Positions 7,403-15,717 of a DNA stretch of 64,000 bases are shown here, in pieces. The notes under the pieces were generated by a model. It saw only the letters and a program-made list of their open reading frames with translations. It did not search any database and was not told where the DNA came from. Position numbers and translations under genes: made by a program. Every line of letters begins with the position of its first letter. The stretch's first letter is position 1. Source of the DNA: Streptomyces fuscichromogenes (GTDB taxonomy: Bacteria; Actinomycetota; Actinomycetes; Streptomycetales; Streptomycetaceae); contig NZ_BMML01000034.1 of assembly GCF_014645815.1 (NCBI RefSeq), positions 1-64,000 of the forward strand, written 5' to 3'.

Positions 7403-8634
7403 GGCTCCCGCACTGGGCCGGGACGCTCGCGGCGAAGTCGGCCGCGTTCATCACGGTGATGTGCTGTGCGCTGGCCGCGCTGCTCGGCGTCCTGGTGCAC
7501 GTGTCGGTCACCGACCAGACCGTCGCACAGGCCCGCGACCAGGCGCTGGCCCGGCTCACGGAGGCGACGGCCGCCTACCAGGCGGGCGACGCGCTGCCGC
7601 GGGGCGCCCGCGTCGACCCGCGGGGGCTGCCGCCGCGGCTGCGGGCGCTGGCGCTGGCCGGGGAGCGCGGCACGATGGTCGCCAGGGACGAGGGCGACGG
7701 TCACCCCGTGATGTGGGCGGCGGGCCCGGCCGACCGGAACCGGTCGCTCGCGGTGGGCGTCGACTACTCCCAGCAGGCCCGCACCATCGCCGGGCTGGAC
7801 AGCTCCATCCTCTGGTCGTCGGCGCTCGCCATCGGGGCGACGCTGCTGGTCGGCGCGTTCGCGGTGACCCGGGTGACCCGGCGGCTGCACGGCACCGCCC
7901 AGGTGGCCCGGCGGATCAGCGCCGGGGACCTGGACGCCCGCGTGCACGACCCCCGCACCAAGGATCCGACCCGCCCGCAGGACGAGGTGGCCGCGGTCGC
8001 CGCCGCGCTGGACGGGATGGCCGCGTCGCTGCAGAGCAAGCTGCTGAGCGAGCAGCGGTTCACCGCCGACGTGGCGCATGAGCTGCGGACGCCGCTGACG
8101 GGGCTGCACGCGGCGGCGGAACTCCTGCCTCCGGGGCGGCCGACGGAGCTGGTGCGGGACCGGGTGGCAGCGCTGCGCACGCTCACCGAGGACCTGCTGG
8201 AGATCTCCCGCCTCGACGCGGGCCGGGAGCGGCTGGAGACCGACGCGGAGGCGCTGGGCACGCTGGCCGAGCGGGTGGTGCGGGGGTCCGGGACGGAGAC
8301 CGAGGTGAAGGTCGTACGGGACGTGTGGGTGGAGACCGACCGGCGGCGGCTGGAACGGGTGCTGGGGAACCTGGTGGCCAACGCGCACCGGCACGGGCGG
8401 GGGCCCGTGGTGCTGACGGTGGAGGGGAAGGAGGTCACCGTGCGCGACCACGGGGACGGCTATCCCGAGTACCTGGTGGCACACGGCCCGCAGCGGTTCC
8501 GGACGGAGGGCGGGGCGAGGGGGCACGGGCTGGGGCTGACGATCGCGGTGGGGCAGGCGGAGGTGCTGGGGGCGCGGCTGTCGTTCGCCAACGCGATCGA
8601 CGGTGGGGCGGTGGCGAGGCTGACGCTCCCGTAG
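7399..8634 (+). CDS. Sensor histidine kinase (HAMP-HisKA-HATPase)
   Basis: A 411-residue membrane sensor kinase. Transmembrane helix 1 is at about 12-36 and helix 2 at about 137-157, with a short extracytoplasmic part between them. HAMP follows at about 160-215, then the H-box FTADVAHELRTPLTG (His227), the N-box LERVLGNLVANAHRHG and a G2 box GHGLGLTIA. The kinase would autophosphorylate His227 and pass phosphate to a response regulator. No regulator gene lies next to it, so it is an orphan within this window. It starts inside the stop of the preceding lipoprotein gene, which suggests the lipoprotein is its accessory. The signal sensed is not evident. Confidence 0.92.
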   Translation: MRLPHWAGTLAAKSAAFITVMCCALAALLGVLVHVSVTDQTVAQARDQALARLTEATAAYQAGDALPRGARVDPRGLPPRLRALALAGERGTMVARDEGDGHPVMWAAGPADRNRSLAVGVDYSQQARTIAGLDSSILWSSALAIGATLLVGAFAVTRVTRRLHGTAQVARRISAGDLDARVHDPRTKDPTRPQDEVAAVAAALDGMAASLQSKLLSEQRFTADVAHELRTPLTGLHAAAELLPPGRPTELVRDRVAALRTLTEDLLEISRLDAGRERLETDAEALGTLAERVVRGSGTETEVKVVRDVWVETDRRRLERVLGNLVANAHRHGRGPVVLTVEGKEVTVRDHGDGYPEYLVAHGPQRFRTEGGARGHGLGLTIAVGQAEVLGARLSFANAIDGGAVARLTLP

Positions 8635-8658
8635 GGGGCGAGGGGTTTGTTGCGCGGC

Positions 8659-8774
8659 TGCGGGTGGGTGGGGGTTGCCCGCGCAGTTCCCCGCGCCCCT
8701 AAAGGGGCGCTCGTGCAGTGCCCCTTTCTTTTGGGGGCGCGGGGAACTGCGCGACCAGCCCCCACCGGCCCGCA
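8659..8774. repeat. Long inverted repeat built from the dispersed GC palindrome
   Basis: The left arm carries GCGCAGTTCCCCGCGCCCC and the right arm GGGGCGCGGGGAACTGCGC. Imperfect outer arms extend it (TGCGGGTGGGTGGGG against CCCCCACCGGCCCGCA). A smaller hairpin sits in the loop. It lies directly after the kinase stop and could end transcription in both directions. Confidence 0.8.
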
Positions 8775-8880
8775 GACTCCTTTCAGCCCAGTGCAAAGGG
8801 CGCCCCCCGCCCACCCCTCCTAGCGTGACGGATAGCCGGATTCCCCCCGTCCGCTCCACCCGACCCGTTCGGAGACCTCC

Positions 8881-9369
8881 ATGCCCCTGCGCTCCACGCT
8901 CGCCCGCGGCTTCGCGATAGCCGCGCTCGTCGCCCTCTGCGGCAGCACACCCGCCCTCGCCGACGACGGCTGGAACAGTGTCGACCCGGGGAACGGCCGG
9001 TACGACGATTCCGGCGACCCCGACCACCTCGCCGGCGTCGGCAACACCGGCGGCGCGGACGATGTCCTCGGCCCCGGCGGTACCGACGACTTCCTCGGCC
9101 CCGGCGGTAGCGACGAACCCGGCCACGATCCCGCCCGCTACCGGGGCGTCGTCACCGCGCGGGACGGCATCTGGCTACGGGACCAGCCGGAGCGCGGCAG
9201 CCGGCGGATCCGGTTCGTCGGGAACGGCGAGGAGGTCTCCCTCTACTGCCGGGCCATCGGCGACCCCGTCGACGGCAACCGCGTCTGGTACCTGCTCACC
9301 GACGGCACCTGGGCCTGGGGCCCCGCCCACGACATCGACACCCTGGGGCGCACGCCACGCTGGTGCTGA
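8881..9369 (+). CDS. Secreted SH3-like protein
   Basis: A 162-residue protein with a Sec signal peptide that cleaves near STPALA-DDG (about residue 28). It has an Asp/Gly-rich spacer with a doubled DD-LGPGG unit at about 57-76, then a C-terminal bacterial SH3-like domain at about 90-162 (VTARDGIWLRDQPERGSRRI, ending TWAWGPAHDI). Such domains bind peptidoglycan or mediate extracellular contacts. One cysteine pair (about Cys122 and the terminal Cys162) could form a disulfide. GGAG lies about 6 nt before the ATG. It is monocistronic, between the palindromic repeat and the SEDS gene. The exact role is unknown. Confidence 0.8.
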   Translation: MPLRSTLARGFAIAALVALCGSTPALADDGWNSVDPGNGRYDDSGDPDHLAGVGNTGGADDVLGPGGTDDFLGPGGSDEPGHDPARYRGVVTARDGIWLRDQPERGSRRIRFVGNGEEVSLYCRAIGDPVDGNRVWYLLTDGTWAWGPAHDIDTLGRTPRWC

Positions 9370-9412
9370 CCGACAAGGCCCGCAACTCACACTATTTGGG
9401 TAAGTTCCGGAC

Positions 9413-10774
9413 ATGACCAAGGCCGGAACCACCCTGGCGGCGACCGCGACCCCCACCTCCGCCGTACGCCTCCCCCGGCGCCGTGGCATCGAACTCGCCC
9501 TGATCGTGCTGGCCGTCCTGCTCTGCGTGTACGGCTACTGCGCGGTCGGCCTGGCGAAGACCGGCACCGTGCCGCCCGGCGCCGCCGGTTACGGCGCCGG
9601 CCTCGGGGTGCTCGCGCTCGTCGCCCATCTCGCCGTGCGGGTGCGCGCCCCGTACGCGGACCCGCTGCCGCTCCCGATCGGCGTGCTGCTCAACGGACTC
9701 GGCCTGGTCCTGATCTACCGGCTGGACCTCCAGACCCCCGGCGACCGGGCGGCCCCCGCCCAACTCGTCTGGTCCACCCTGGGGGTCGGCCTCTTCATCC
9801 TGGTCGTGCTGATGCTCCGCGACCACCGCGTGCTGCAGCGCTACGCGTACGTCTGTGTCGCCGCCGCGCTCGCGCTGCTGCTCCTGCCGATCCTCTTCCC
9901 GGCCGTCAACGGGGCCCGGATCTGGATCCGGCTCGCCGGATTCTCCATCCAGCCCAGCGAGTTCGCGAAGGTGCTGCTCGCGGTGTTCTTCGCCGCGTAC
10001 CTGGCCGCCAACCGCAACGCGCTCGCGTACGCCGGCCGCCGGGTGTGGTTCATGCAGTTCCCGACGGGCCGGGTGCTCGGTCCGATCGTCACCATCTGGC
10101 TGGTGAGCGTCGGTGTCCTGATCCTCGAACGCGACCTCGGCACCTCGCTCCTCTTCTTCGGCCTCTTCGTCGTGATGCTGTACGTCGCCACCGGGCGCAC
10201 CGGCTGGATCGCCGTGGGCCTGCTGCTCGCCGTGCTCGGCGCGGTCGCCGCCGGCCGTCTGGAACCGCATGTGCACGGCCGGATCGAGGACTGGCTGCAT
10301 CCGTTCGCCTCGATCGACGCGGGCCAGGGACCGAACCAACTCGCCCAGTCCCTCTTCGCGTTCGCGGCCGGCGGGGTCCTCGGCACCGGGCTCGGGCTCG
10401 GGCACTCGATCCTCATCGGCTTCGCCGTCAAGTCGGACTTCATCCTGGCCACGGCGGGCGAGGAACTCGGCCTCGCCGGGCTCTGCGCGGTCTTCCTCCT
10501 CTACGGCCTGCTCGTCGAGCGCGGCTACCGGGCCGGACTCGCCCTGCGCGACCCCTTCGGCCGGCTGCTCGCGGTCGGGCTCGCCTCGATCGTCGCCCTC
10601 CAGGTGTTCGTGATCGCGGGCGGGGTCACCGGGCTGATCCCGCTGACCGGCATGGCGATGCCGTTCCTCGCCCAGGGCGGCTCCTCGGTCGTCACCAACT
10701 GGGCGATCGTGGCCCTGTTGATCCGGGTGAGCGACTCGGCCCGCCGCCACTACGACGGACAGGTGGCCCCATGA
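9413..10774 (+). CDS. SEDS peptidoglycan glycosyltransferase (FtsW/RodA/SpoVE family)
   Basis: A 453-residue polytopic membrane protein of the SEDS family, which polymerises lipid II into glycan strands. Family hallmarks are visible: NGARIWIRLAGFSIQPSEFAK, a large extracytoplasmic loop with AQSLFAFAAGGVLGTGLG, and the terminal GLIPLTGMAMPFLAQGGSS. About ten hydrophobic segments are apparent. The ATG is weakly preceded by GGTAAG. The gene overlaps the following class-B penicillin-binding protein by ATGA, the usual polymerase/transpeptidase pairing. Streptomyces has several such pairs, and sequence alone does not tell whether this one serves division, apical growth or sporulation. Confidence 0.95.
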   Translation: MTKAGTTLAATATPTSAVRLPRRRGIELALIVLAVLLCVYGYCAVGLAKTGTVPPGAAGYGAGLGVLALVAHLAVRVRAPYADPLPLPIGVLLNGLGLVLIYRLDLQTPGDRAAPAQLVWSTLGVGLFILVVLMLRDHRVLQRYAYVCVAAALALLLLPILFPAVNGARIWIRLAGFSIQPSEFAKVLLAVFFAAYLAANRNALAYAGRRVWFMQFPTGRVLGPIVTIWLVSVGVLILERDLGTSLLFFGLFVVMLYVATGRTGWIAVGLLLAVLGAVAAGRLEPHVHGRIEDWLHPFASIDAGQGPNQLAQSLFAFAAGGVLGTGLGLGHSILIGFAVKSDFILATAGEELGLAGLCAVFLLYGLLVERGYRAGLALRDPFGRLLAVGLASIVALQVFVIAGGVTGLIPLTGMAMPFLAQGGSSVVTNWAIVALLIRVSDSARRHYDGQVAP

Positions 10775-12261
10775 GCACCGGGTACGGCCGTCGGCGCGGC
10801 GGGATGGCCGGCTACGTCCGGCGGGCCCGCGCCCTGTGCGCCCTGCTGCTGTTCGCGCTCCTCGTCAACGCCGCCCGCATCCAGGTGGTACTGGCGCGGG
10901 GTTACGACGACAACCCCGCCAACCGCCGTAACTCGATCGCCCGTTACAGCCTCCCCCGCGGCGACATCCTGGTCGGCGGCGTGCCGGTCACCGGCTCCCG
11001 GGACAGCCGGGAGCAGCTGCGCTACGAACGCACCTATCCCCAGGGCCCGTTGTACGCCCCGGTCACCGGCTTCGCCTCCCAGCTGTACGGCACGACGTTC
11101 CTGGAGCACGCCGAGGACGGGGTGCTCGCCGGGACCGACCCGATGCTCGCGCCGTTCCCGCTGTGGAACGACACCCGCCGGACGCAGAACCCGGGCGGGA
11201 ACGTCGTCACCACCCTGAACCGGTACGCCCAGGAGGCCGCCTACCGGGGGCTCGGCTCGCGCAAGGGCGCGGTGGCCGCGATCGAGCCGGCGACCGGCCG
11301 GATCCTCGCCCTGGTCTCCACCCCGTCGTACGACCCCGCCGAACTGTCCGGCAACGGTGCGGCGGTGACCTCGGCCTGGGCACGGCTGAACGGCGACCCG
11401 GAGAAGCCGATGCTCAACCGGGCGGTACGGCAGACGTATCCGCCGGGCTCCACCTTCAAGGTGGTGACGGCGGCCGCCGCCCTCGACGCCGGCGTCGTCA
11501 CCGACCTGGACGCGCCGACCGACTCCCCCGACCCCTTCCGGCTGCCGGGCACCACGACCCGGCTGACCAACGAGGGGGACGGCTGTGCGGACGCCTCGCT
11601 GCGGGCGGCCTTCGAGTGGTCCTGCAACACGGTCTTCGCGAAGCTGGGCGTGGACGTGGGGGCGGCGGACATGACCGCGACGGCCCAGGCGTTCGGCTTC
11701 AACGACACGCGGCTGCGCATCCCGTTCACCGCCGCGCCCAGCACCTTCGACACGAGCGTGGACCGGGCGCAGCTGGCCCTGTCGTCGATCGGGCAGTACA
11801 ACACCCGGGCCACGCCGCTGCAGATGGCGATGGTCGCGGCGGCGGTGGCGGACGGCGGGCTCGCGCATCCGCCGTACCTGGTGGAGCGGACCGTGCGGCG
11901 GACCGGCGAGACGGTCGGCACCGGGGGCGCGGGGCCGGTACGGCAGGTGATGAGCCCCTCGACGGCCGTACGGATGAAGGAGCTCATGGTCGACGTGGTC
12001 CGGGAGGGCACCGGCACGAACGCGGCGATCCGCGGCGCCACGGTCGGCGGCAAGACCGGCACCGCTCAGCACGGCATCGGCAACGCCGGGGTGCCGTACG
12101 CCTGGTTCGTGTCCTGGGCGCAGGCGGACGGCGACCTGGAGCCGAAGGTGGCGGTGGCGGTGGTGGTCGAGGACGCGGCGGCCGACCGTGCGGACATCAG
12201 CGGGGGCGGGGACGCGGCGCCGATCGCGCGGGCGGTGATGCGGGCGGCGCTCGGGTTCTGA
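10771..12261 (+). CDS. Class B penicillin-binding protein (transpeptidase)
   Basis: A 496-residue D,D-transpeptidase that crosslinks peptidoglycan outside the membrane. It has a short cytoplasmic start, one transmembrane helix at about 19-37, a PBP-dimer-type region, and then the penicillin-binding domain with STFK (Ser227, Lys230), SCN (Ser284) and KTGTA (Lys428). Length and order match the PBP2-like partners of SEDS proteins. The ATG at 10771 overlaps the stop of the SEDS gene, so expression is coupled. All catalytic motifs are intact, so the enzyme should be active and a beta-lactam target. Confidence 0.96.
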   Translation: MSTGYGRRRGGMAGYVRRARALCALLLFALLVNAARIQVVLARGYDDNPANRRNSIARYSLPRGDILVGGVPVTGSRDSREQLRYERTYPQGPLYAPVTGFASQLYGTTFLEHAEDGVLAGTDPMLAPFPLWNDTRRTQNPGGNVVTTLNRYAQEAAYRGLGSRKGAVAAIEPATGRILALVSTPSYDPAELSGNGAAVTSAWARLNGDPEKPMLNRAVRQTYPPGSTFKVVTAAAALDAGVVTDLDAPTDSPDPFRLPGTTTRLTNEGDGCADASLRAAFEWSCNTVFAKLGVDVGAADMTATAQAFGFNDTRLRIPFTAAPSTFDTSVDRAQLALSSIGQYNTRATPLQMAMVAAAVADGGLAHPPYLVERTVRRTGETVGTGGAGPVRQVMSPSTAVRMKELMVDVVREGTGTNAAIRGATVGGKTGTAQHGIGNAGVPYAWFVSWAQADGDLEPKVAVAVVVEDAAADRADISGGGDAAPIARAVMRAALGF

Positions 12262-12292
12262 GACTCGGAGTCAGCAAGTTGTGCGCAGGGGA

Positions 12293-12321
12293 TTGACCGG
12301 CTTGCTGACAAGCGGTCTCAT
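12293..12321 (+). promoter_or_regulatory. Possible promoter/operator before the AurF-like gene
   Basis: TTGACC at 12293-12298 is followed 17 nt later by TCTCAT. The spacer contains a small palindrome GCTTG-CTGA-CAAGC (12300-12313) that could bind a regulator. The -10 match is poor, so this is tentative. Confidence 0.35.
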
Positions 12322-12365
12322 AAGAGCGGACGACGCTGTACCCCGGGTAACGAGGTGGGAGAGCC

Positions 12366-13304
12366 ATGACGACCCTGACGGAAGCCGACGCGGTCGACGG
12401 ACTGCGGGACGCGCTCGGCCTGCTCAAGGACCGCGAGCAGGTGGCCGAACGGCTGCTCGCCTCCTCCGCGAAGCACTCCTTCGACCCGGACAGGGAGCTG
12501 GACTGGGACGCGCCCTTCGAGGACGGCAAGTGGTTCTGGCCGCCGGAGCTGGTCTCGCTGTACGGCACGCCGATGTGGCAGCGGATGTCCGAGGAGCAGC
12601 GGATCCTGCTCTCCCAGCACGAGGCCGCCGCGCTGGCCTCGCTGGGTATCTGGTTCGAACTGATCCTGATGCAGCTGCTGGTCCGGCACATCTACGACAA
12701 GGCGGCGACGAGTGCGCATGTGCGCTACGCGCTGACCGAGATCGAGGACGAGTGCCGGCACTCGAAGATGTTCGCGCGGCTGATAGAGCGCGGGGACGCG
12801 CCCTGGTACCCGGTGAGCCGGGCCCACCGGAACCTGGGCCGCCTCTTCAAGACGATCTCCACCACCCCCGGGTCGTTCACCGCCACCCTGCTCGGCGAGG
12901 AGGTCCTCGACTGGATGCAGCGGCTCACCTTCCCGGACGAGCGGGTCCAGCCGCTGGTGCGGGGGGTCACGCGGATCCATGTGGTCGAGGAGGCCCGGCA
13001 TGTGCGGTACGCCCGCGAGGAGCTGCGCCGGCAGATGGTGACGGCGCCGCGGTGGTCGCAGGAGTTCACCCGGGTCACCTCGGGCGAGTTCGCGCGGGTG
13101 TTCTCGGTCGCCTTCGTCAATCCGGAGGTCTACGCGAACGTGGGGCTGGACCGGCGGGAGGCGGTGGCGCAGGTACGGGCGAGCGGGCACCGGCGGGAGG
13201 TCATGCAGACGGGCGCGAAGCGGCTGACCGACTTCCTGGACGACATCGGGGTTCTCCAGGGGGTCGGGCGGCGGTTGTGGAAGAGCTCGGGGCTGCTGGC
13301 CTGA
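12366..13304 (+). CDS. AurF-type di-iron oxygenase family protein
   Basis: A 312-residue helical protein of the AurF/p-aminobenzoate N-oxygenase-like family. The di-iron ligands appear as paired carboxylate/histidine motifs: QHEAAALASLGIWFE, TEIEDECRHSKMF and HVVEEARHVRYA. AurF relatives use O2 and two irons to oxidise amines or other substrates. No redox partner or biosynthetic genes lie alongside, so the natural substrate is unknown. The ATG follows GGTGGGAGAG at good spacing. It converges with the NlpC/P60 gene with only 2 nt between the stop codons. Confidence 0.85.
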   Translation: MTTLTEADAVDGLRDALGLLKDREQVAERLLASSAKHSFDPDRELDWDAPFEDGKWFWPPELVSLYGTPMWQRMSEEQRILLSQHEAAALASLGIWFELILMQLLVRHIYDKAATSAHVRYALTEIEDECRHSKMFARLIERGDAPWYPVSRAHRNLGRLFKTISTTPGSFTATLLGEEVLDWMQRLTFPDERVQPLVRGVTRIHVVEEARHVRYAREELRRQMVTAPRWSQEFTRVTSGEFARVFSVAFVNPEVYANVGLDRREAVAQVRASGHRREVMQTGAKRLTDFLDDIGVLQGVGRRLWKSSGLLA

Positions 13305-13306
13305 GT

Positions 13307-14494
13307 TCACAGTGCCGGCGAGTGGGGGTTGATCGCGCAGTTCCCCGCGCCCCCGGGGCATGCGGGCAGGGTCGGCTGCAAGGTCCCGAAACTCTCGTCC
13401 GGGCCCTCTGTCGCCGTCTTCGGGATCACGGGCGGCGTGTACCGGGCCAACGGCCGGGCCGTCGAGTCGGGGCGGACCGCGCCCAGGATCGGGTTCGCCG
13501 CGATCGGGGAGACCTTGACCTTCGCGCCGGGGCGGGGGGCCTGGACCACCTTGCCGTCACCCAGGTAGAGGGCCACGTGGGTGGCCTCGGGGAAGTAGAC
13601 GACCAGGTCGCCGGGGCGCAGCCGGTCCAGGGGGACGCGGGGCAGGTCGGCCCACTGTTCCTGGCTGGTCCTCGGGATCGGCCGGCCGGCGTGGCCCCAG
13701 GCCTGCGAGGTCAGACCCGAGCAGTCGTACGACACCGGGCCCGCCGCGCCCCACTGGTACGGCTTGCCCAGCTGCCGTACGGCGTAGCGCACCGCCCGGT
13801 CTCCCGCCGGGGACGGCGGTGGCGTGCCGGTGCCCAGGGCGCCGGAGGTGGTGAGCTTGCGCTGGGCGTCCGCCGTCCGGTCCTGCTCCAGGCCGGCGAG
13901 CGCCGTCAGCTGGGCCGCGGTGAGGGACGCCAGCATGCGTTCCACGTCGGAGAGGCGGGTACGGACCTCGTCGCGCTGCTTCTTCTGTCCCTCGGCGAGG
14001 GCGAGCCGGGTGTCCAGGGCGGCGCGGGCCCGGCGGGCGAGGTCGGCCTGCCGCCGCTCGTCGTCGGCCAGGCGGCCCACCGTCTTCGCCCGCTCGCGCG
14101 CCAGCTCGCCGATGACATGGCCCTCGTCGAGCGCGTGCTGCGGGTCACGGGCGAGGAGCAGGCGGACGTAGGGGGAGATGCCGGTGGAGTTCTGGTACTG
14201 CTGCCGGGCCAGCCGGCCCGCCTCGTCCCTGCTGCCGTGCAGGGAGCGCCGGGCCACGGCCAGTTCGCCGTCGAGCCGGGTCACCACGGTGCGCTGCCGG
14301 TTCAGCCGTTCCTCGGCCGCGTTGTAGGTCTCGGTGGCCTGTTCGGCCTGCCGGTACGCCTGCTGAAGGTCCGTCAGCAGCTCGGCGACCGGCCGTTCCG
14401 GGCCCGGTGCGGCGAGTGCGGGCAGGGGCGTGACGGCGGCCTGAACCGCCGCCACCACGGCCGTACAGGCCAGCCGCAGGAACCTTCCTGACAC
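13307..14494 (-). CDS. NlpC/P60 secreted peptidoglycan hydrolase
   Basis: A 395-residue exported endopeptidase. A Sec signal peptide ends near PALA-APG (about 28). A coiled-coil region follows at about 40-215, rich in Arg/Glu/Gln and typical of RipA-like regulation. The NlpC/P60 domain lies at about 230-345 with catalytic Cys in YDCSGL and His in THVALYLGDG. It cleaves D-Glu-diaminopimelate bonds in stem peptides during wall remodelling. The GTG start has GGAGG 7 nt upstream. The last residues (PGGAGNCAINPHSPAL) are encoded by a copy of the dispersed GC palindrome, so this C-terminus is probably a repeat-derived extension. Confidence 0.93.
   Translation of the reverse strand: MSGRFLRLACTAVVAAVQAAVTPLPALAAPGPERPVAELLTDLQQAYRQAEQATETYNAAEERLNRQRTVVTRLDGELAVARRSLHGSRDEAGRLARQQYQNSTGISPYVRLLLARDPQHALDEGHVIGELARERAKTVGRLADDERRQADLARRARAALDTRLALAEGQKKQRDEVRTRLSDVERMLASLTAAQLTALAGLEQDRTADAQRKLTTSGALGTGTPPPSPAGDRAVRYAVRQLGKPYQWGAAGPVSYDCSGLTSQAWGHAGRPIPRTSQEQWADLPRVPLDRLRPGDLVVYFPEATHVALYLGDGKVVQAPRPGAKVKVSPIAANPILGAVRPDSTARPLARYTPPVIPKTATEGPDESFGTLQPTLPACPGGAGNCAINPHSPAL
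13324..13358. repeat. Dispersed GC palindrome, single arm, inside a CDS 3' end
   Basis: GCGCAGTTCCCCGCGCCCCC matches the arm found at 8680, 15641 and 55804. It is read by the NlpC/P60 gene on the minus strand as GAGNCA. Confidence 0.85.
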
Positions 14495-14597
14495 GTCATC
14501 ACCTCCGATGCGGGACGGTCGTTCCGTACCACATCGTGATAATCAGACGTGTATACCCGGTTCGCGAAGCTCCTGTGGGCGGTTCGGCGTAACCCTG

Positions 14598-14921
14598 TCA
14601 CCCTTCGGTGTCGTCCGGCTTGCGGATCGGCGCCCGCCTCGACCACGGCCACTTCGGCCCGCCTGCTCCGCCGCCGCCCCTGCCCGTCGGGTCGTACTCG
14701 TACTTCCAGCCCTGGGACAGGCCCAGGCGCCTGCTCTGCCCCCGGGACACCCGGCGGTAGACAAGGACGGCGGGCGGGCCGCCGGCCGGGTCCGGGACCG
14801 GGATGCGGTACGTCTTCGGGGGGTGGCCGGTCATGCCGAGCAGCACGGGGAGCACCCGCCCGTCCATGGGGCCGCCCTCGAAGGGGGTGTCCTGAGTCTT
14901 CACGCCACCAGTTTCAGCCAT
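14598..14921 (-). CDS. Small conserved hypothetical protein
   Basis: A 107-residue soluble protein (101 if the GTG at 14903 is used). It contains EGGPMDGRVLPVLLGMTGHPP and PAVLVYRRVSRGQSRRLG, and has a Gly-rich basic C-terminus. I recognise no domain. The first start overlaps the last codons of the TetR gene (ATG at 14921, TetR stop at 14914-14916), so the two are probably co-transcribed and translationally coupled. Only the operon position and codon usage support it. Confidence 0.6.
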   Translation of the reverse strand: MAETGGVKTQDTPFEGGPMDGRVLPVLLGMTGHPPKTYRIPVPDPAGGPPAVLVYRRVSRGQSRRLGLSQGWKYEYDPTGRGGGGAGGPKWPWSRRAPIRKPDDTEG

Positions 14922-15567
14922 CCGCCGCGAGGGCGTCGACGAGGGCCGCGGTCTGCGGGTCGCGGCGCGCGGTCACGCTGAGTACCGCGCCGAACTGGTC
15001 CACCAGCCAGTCCCGCAGCTCGTCGAGGGGCGGCTGCTTGTCCTCGTCGAGCCAGATGAGGGAGGCCGCCTCGACGGCGGTGATCCACATCCGGACGGTC
15101 ATCCGCAGCCGGGGGCCCGGGTCCGCGACGTCCAGGTGACGGAGAATGTGCTGCGCCGCGGCCCGTCGTACGCCGTCCACGATCGCCGTCGTCCGCGAGG
15201 TCTCCACCACGCTGCCGCCCTGGAGCAGGGCGCTGAAGCCGGCGTCGTGCAGGTCGACGAAGGCGAGGTAGCGGTCCAGGGCGCGGGCGAGCCGGGGCAG
15301 CAGGGGGCCCTCACGGGGTTCGTCGAAGCAGTGCTCCAGCTCCTCGGCGGCGGACCTGAGGGCGGCCTCGTAGAGCTGCTGCTTCCCGCCGGGGAAGTAG
15401 CGGTACACCAGGGGGCGGGAGACCCCGGCCGCCTCCGCCACGTCGTCGAGCGAGACGTCCTCGGGCGCGCGGTGCGCGAAGAGGGAGAGGGCCGCGTCGA
15501 GGAGCTGGCTGCGCCGCTCCTCGACGGAGAGCCTGCGGTAGGCGGGGGTGGCGGCCTGCGGGGTCAT
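14914..15567 (-). CDS. TetR family transcriptional regulator
   Basis: A 217-residue repressor-type protein. The N-terminal helix-turn-helix is clear (RRSQLLDAALSLFAHR, then SLDDVAEAAGVSRPLVYRYFPGGKQQLYEAA, residues about 17-66). The C-terminal ligand-binding part (about 75-215) resembles TetR_C domains of Streptomyces regulators. The ATG at 15567 was taken because the helix-turn-helix begins shortly after it; the open frame further upstream runs through the palindromic repeat at 15641. It may control itself and the coupled small gene downstream. The ligand is unknown. Confidence 0.92.
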   Translation of the reverse strand: MTPQAATPAYRRLSVEERRSQLLDAALSLFAHRAPEDVSLDDVAEAAGVSRPLVYRYFPGGKQQLYEAALRSAAEELEHCFDEPREGPLLPRLARALDRYLAFVDLHDAGFSALLQGGSVVETSRTTAIVDGVRRAAAQHILRHLDVADPGPRLRMTVRMWITAVEAASLIWLDEDKQPPLDELRDWLVDQFGAVLSVTARRDPQTAALVDALAADG

Positions 15568-15640
15568 GCGATCAGCGTATGCGGTCCGCGTCGGGGGCCG
15601 CGACGGGCCGTCGGCCGGGTGCGGCACCATCGTGGCCGGC

Positions 15641-15684
15641 CGCGCAGTTCCCCGCGCCCCTGCAGGGGCGCGGGGAACTGCGCG
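15641..15684. repeat. Dispersed GC palindrome, perfect 44-bp copy
   Basis: A perfect 44-bp palindrome with no spacer (centre TGCA at 15661-15664; left arm begins CGCGCAGTTCCCCGCGCCCC). It lies between the TetR start and the 3' end of the flavoprotein gene. The repeat can form a 20-bp hairpin and may terminate transcription from the conservon side. Confidence 0.92.
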
Positions 15685-15717
15685 AGCAACCACCACGCAC
15701 CCGCGGCCGAAAACGGA

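Noticed and set aside
14495..14597. A c-di-AMP (ydaO-type) riboswitch before the NlpC/P60 gene
   Set aside because: Some Streptomyces wall hydrolases have one, but this gap is about 100 nt and shows none of the conserved helices.
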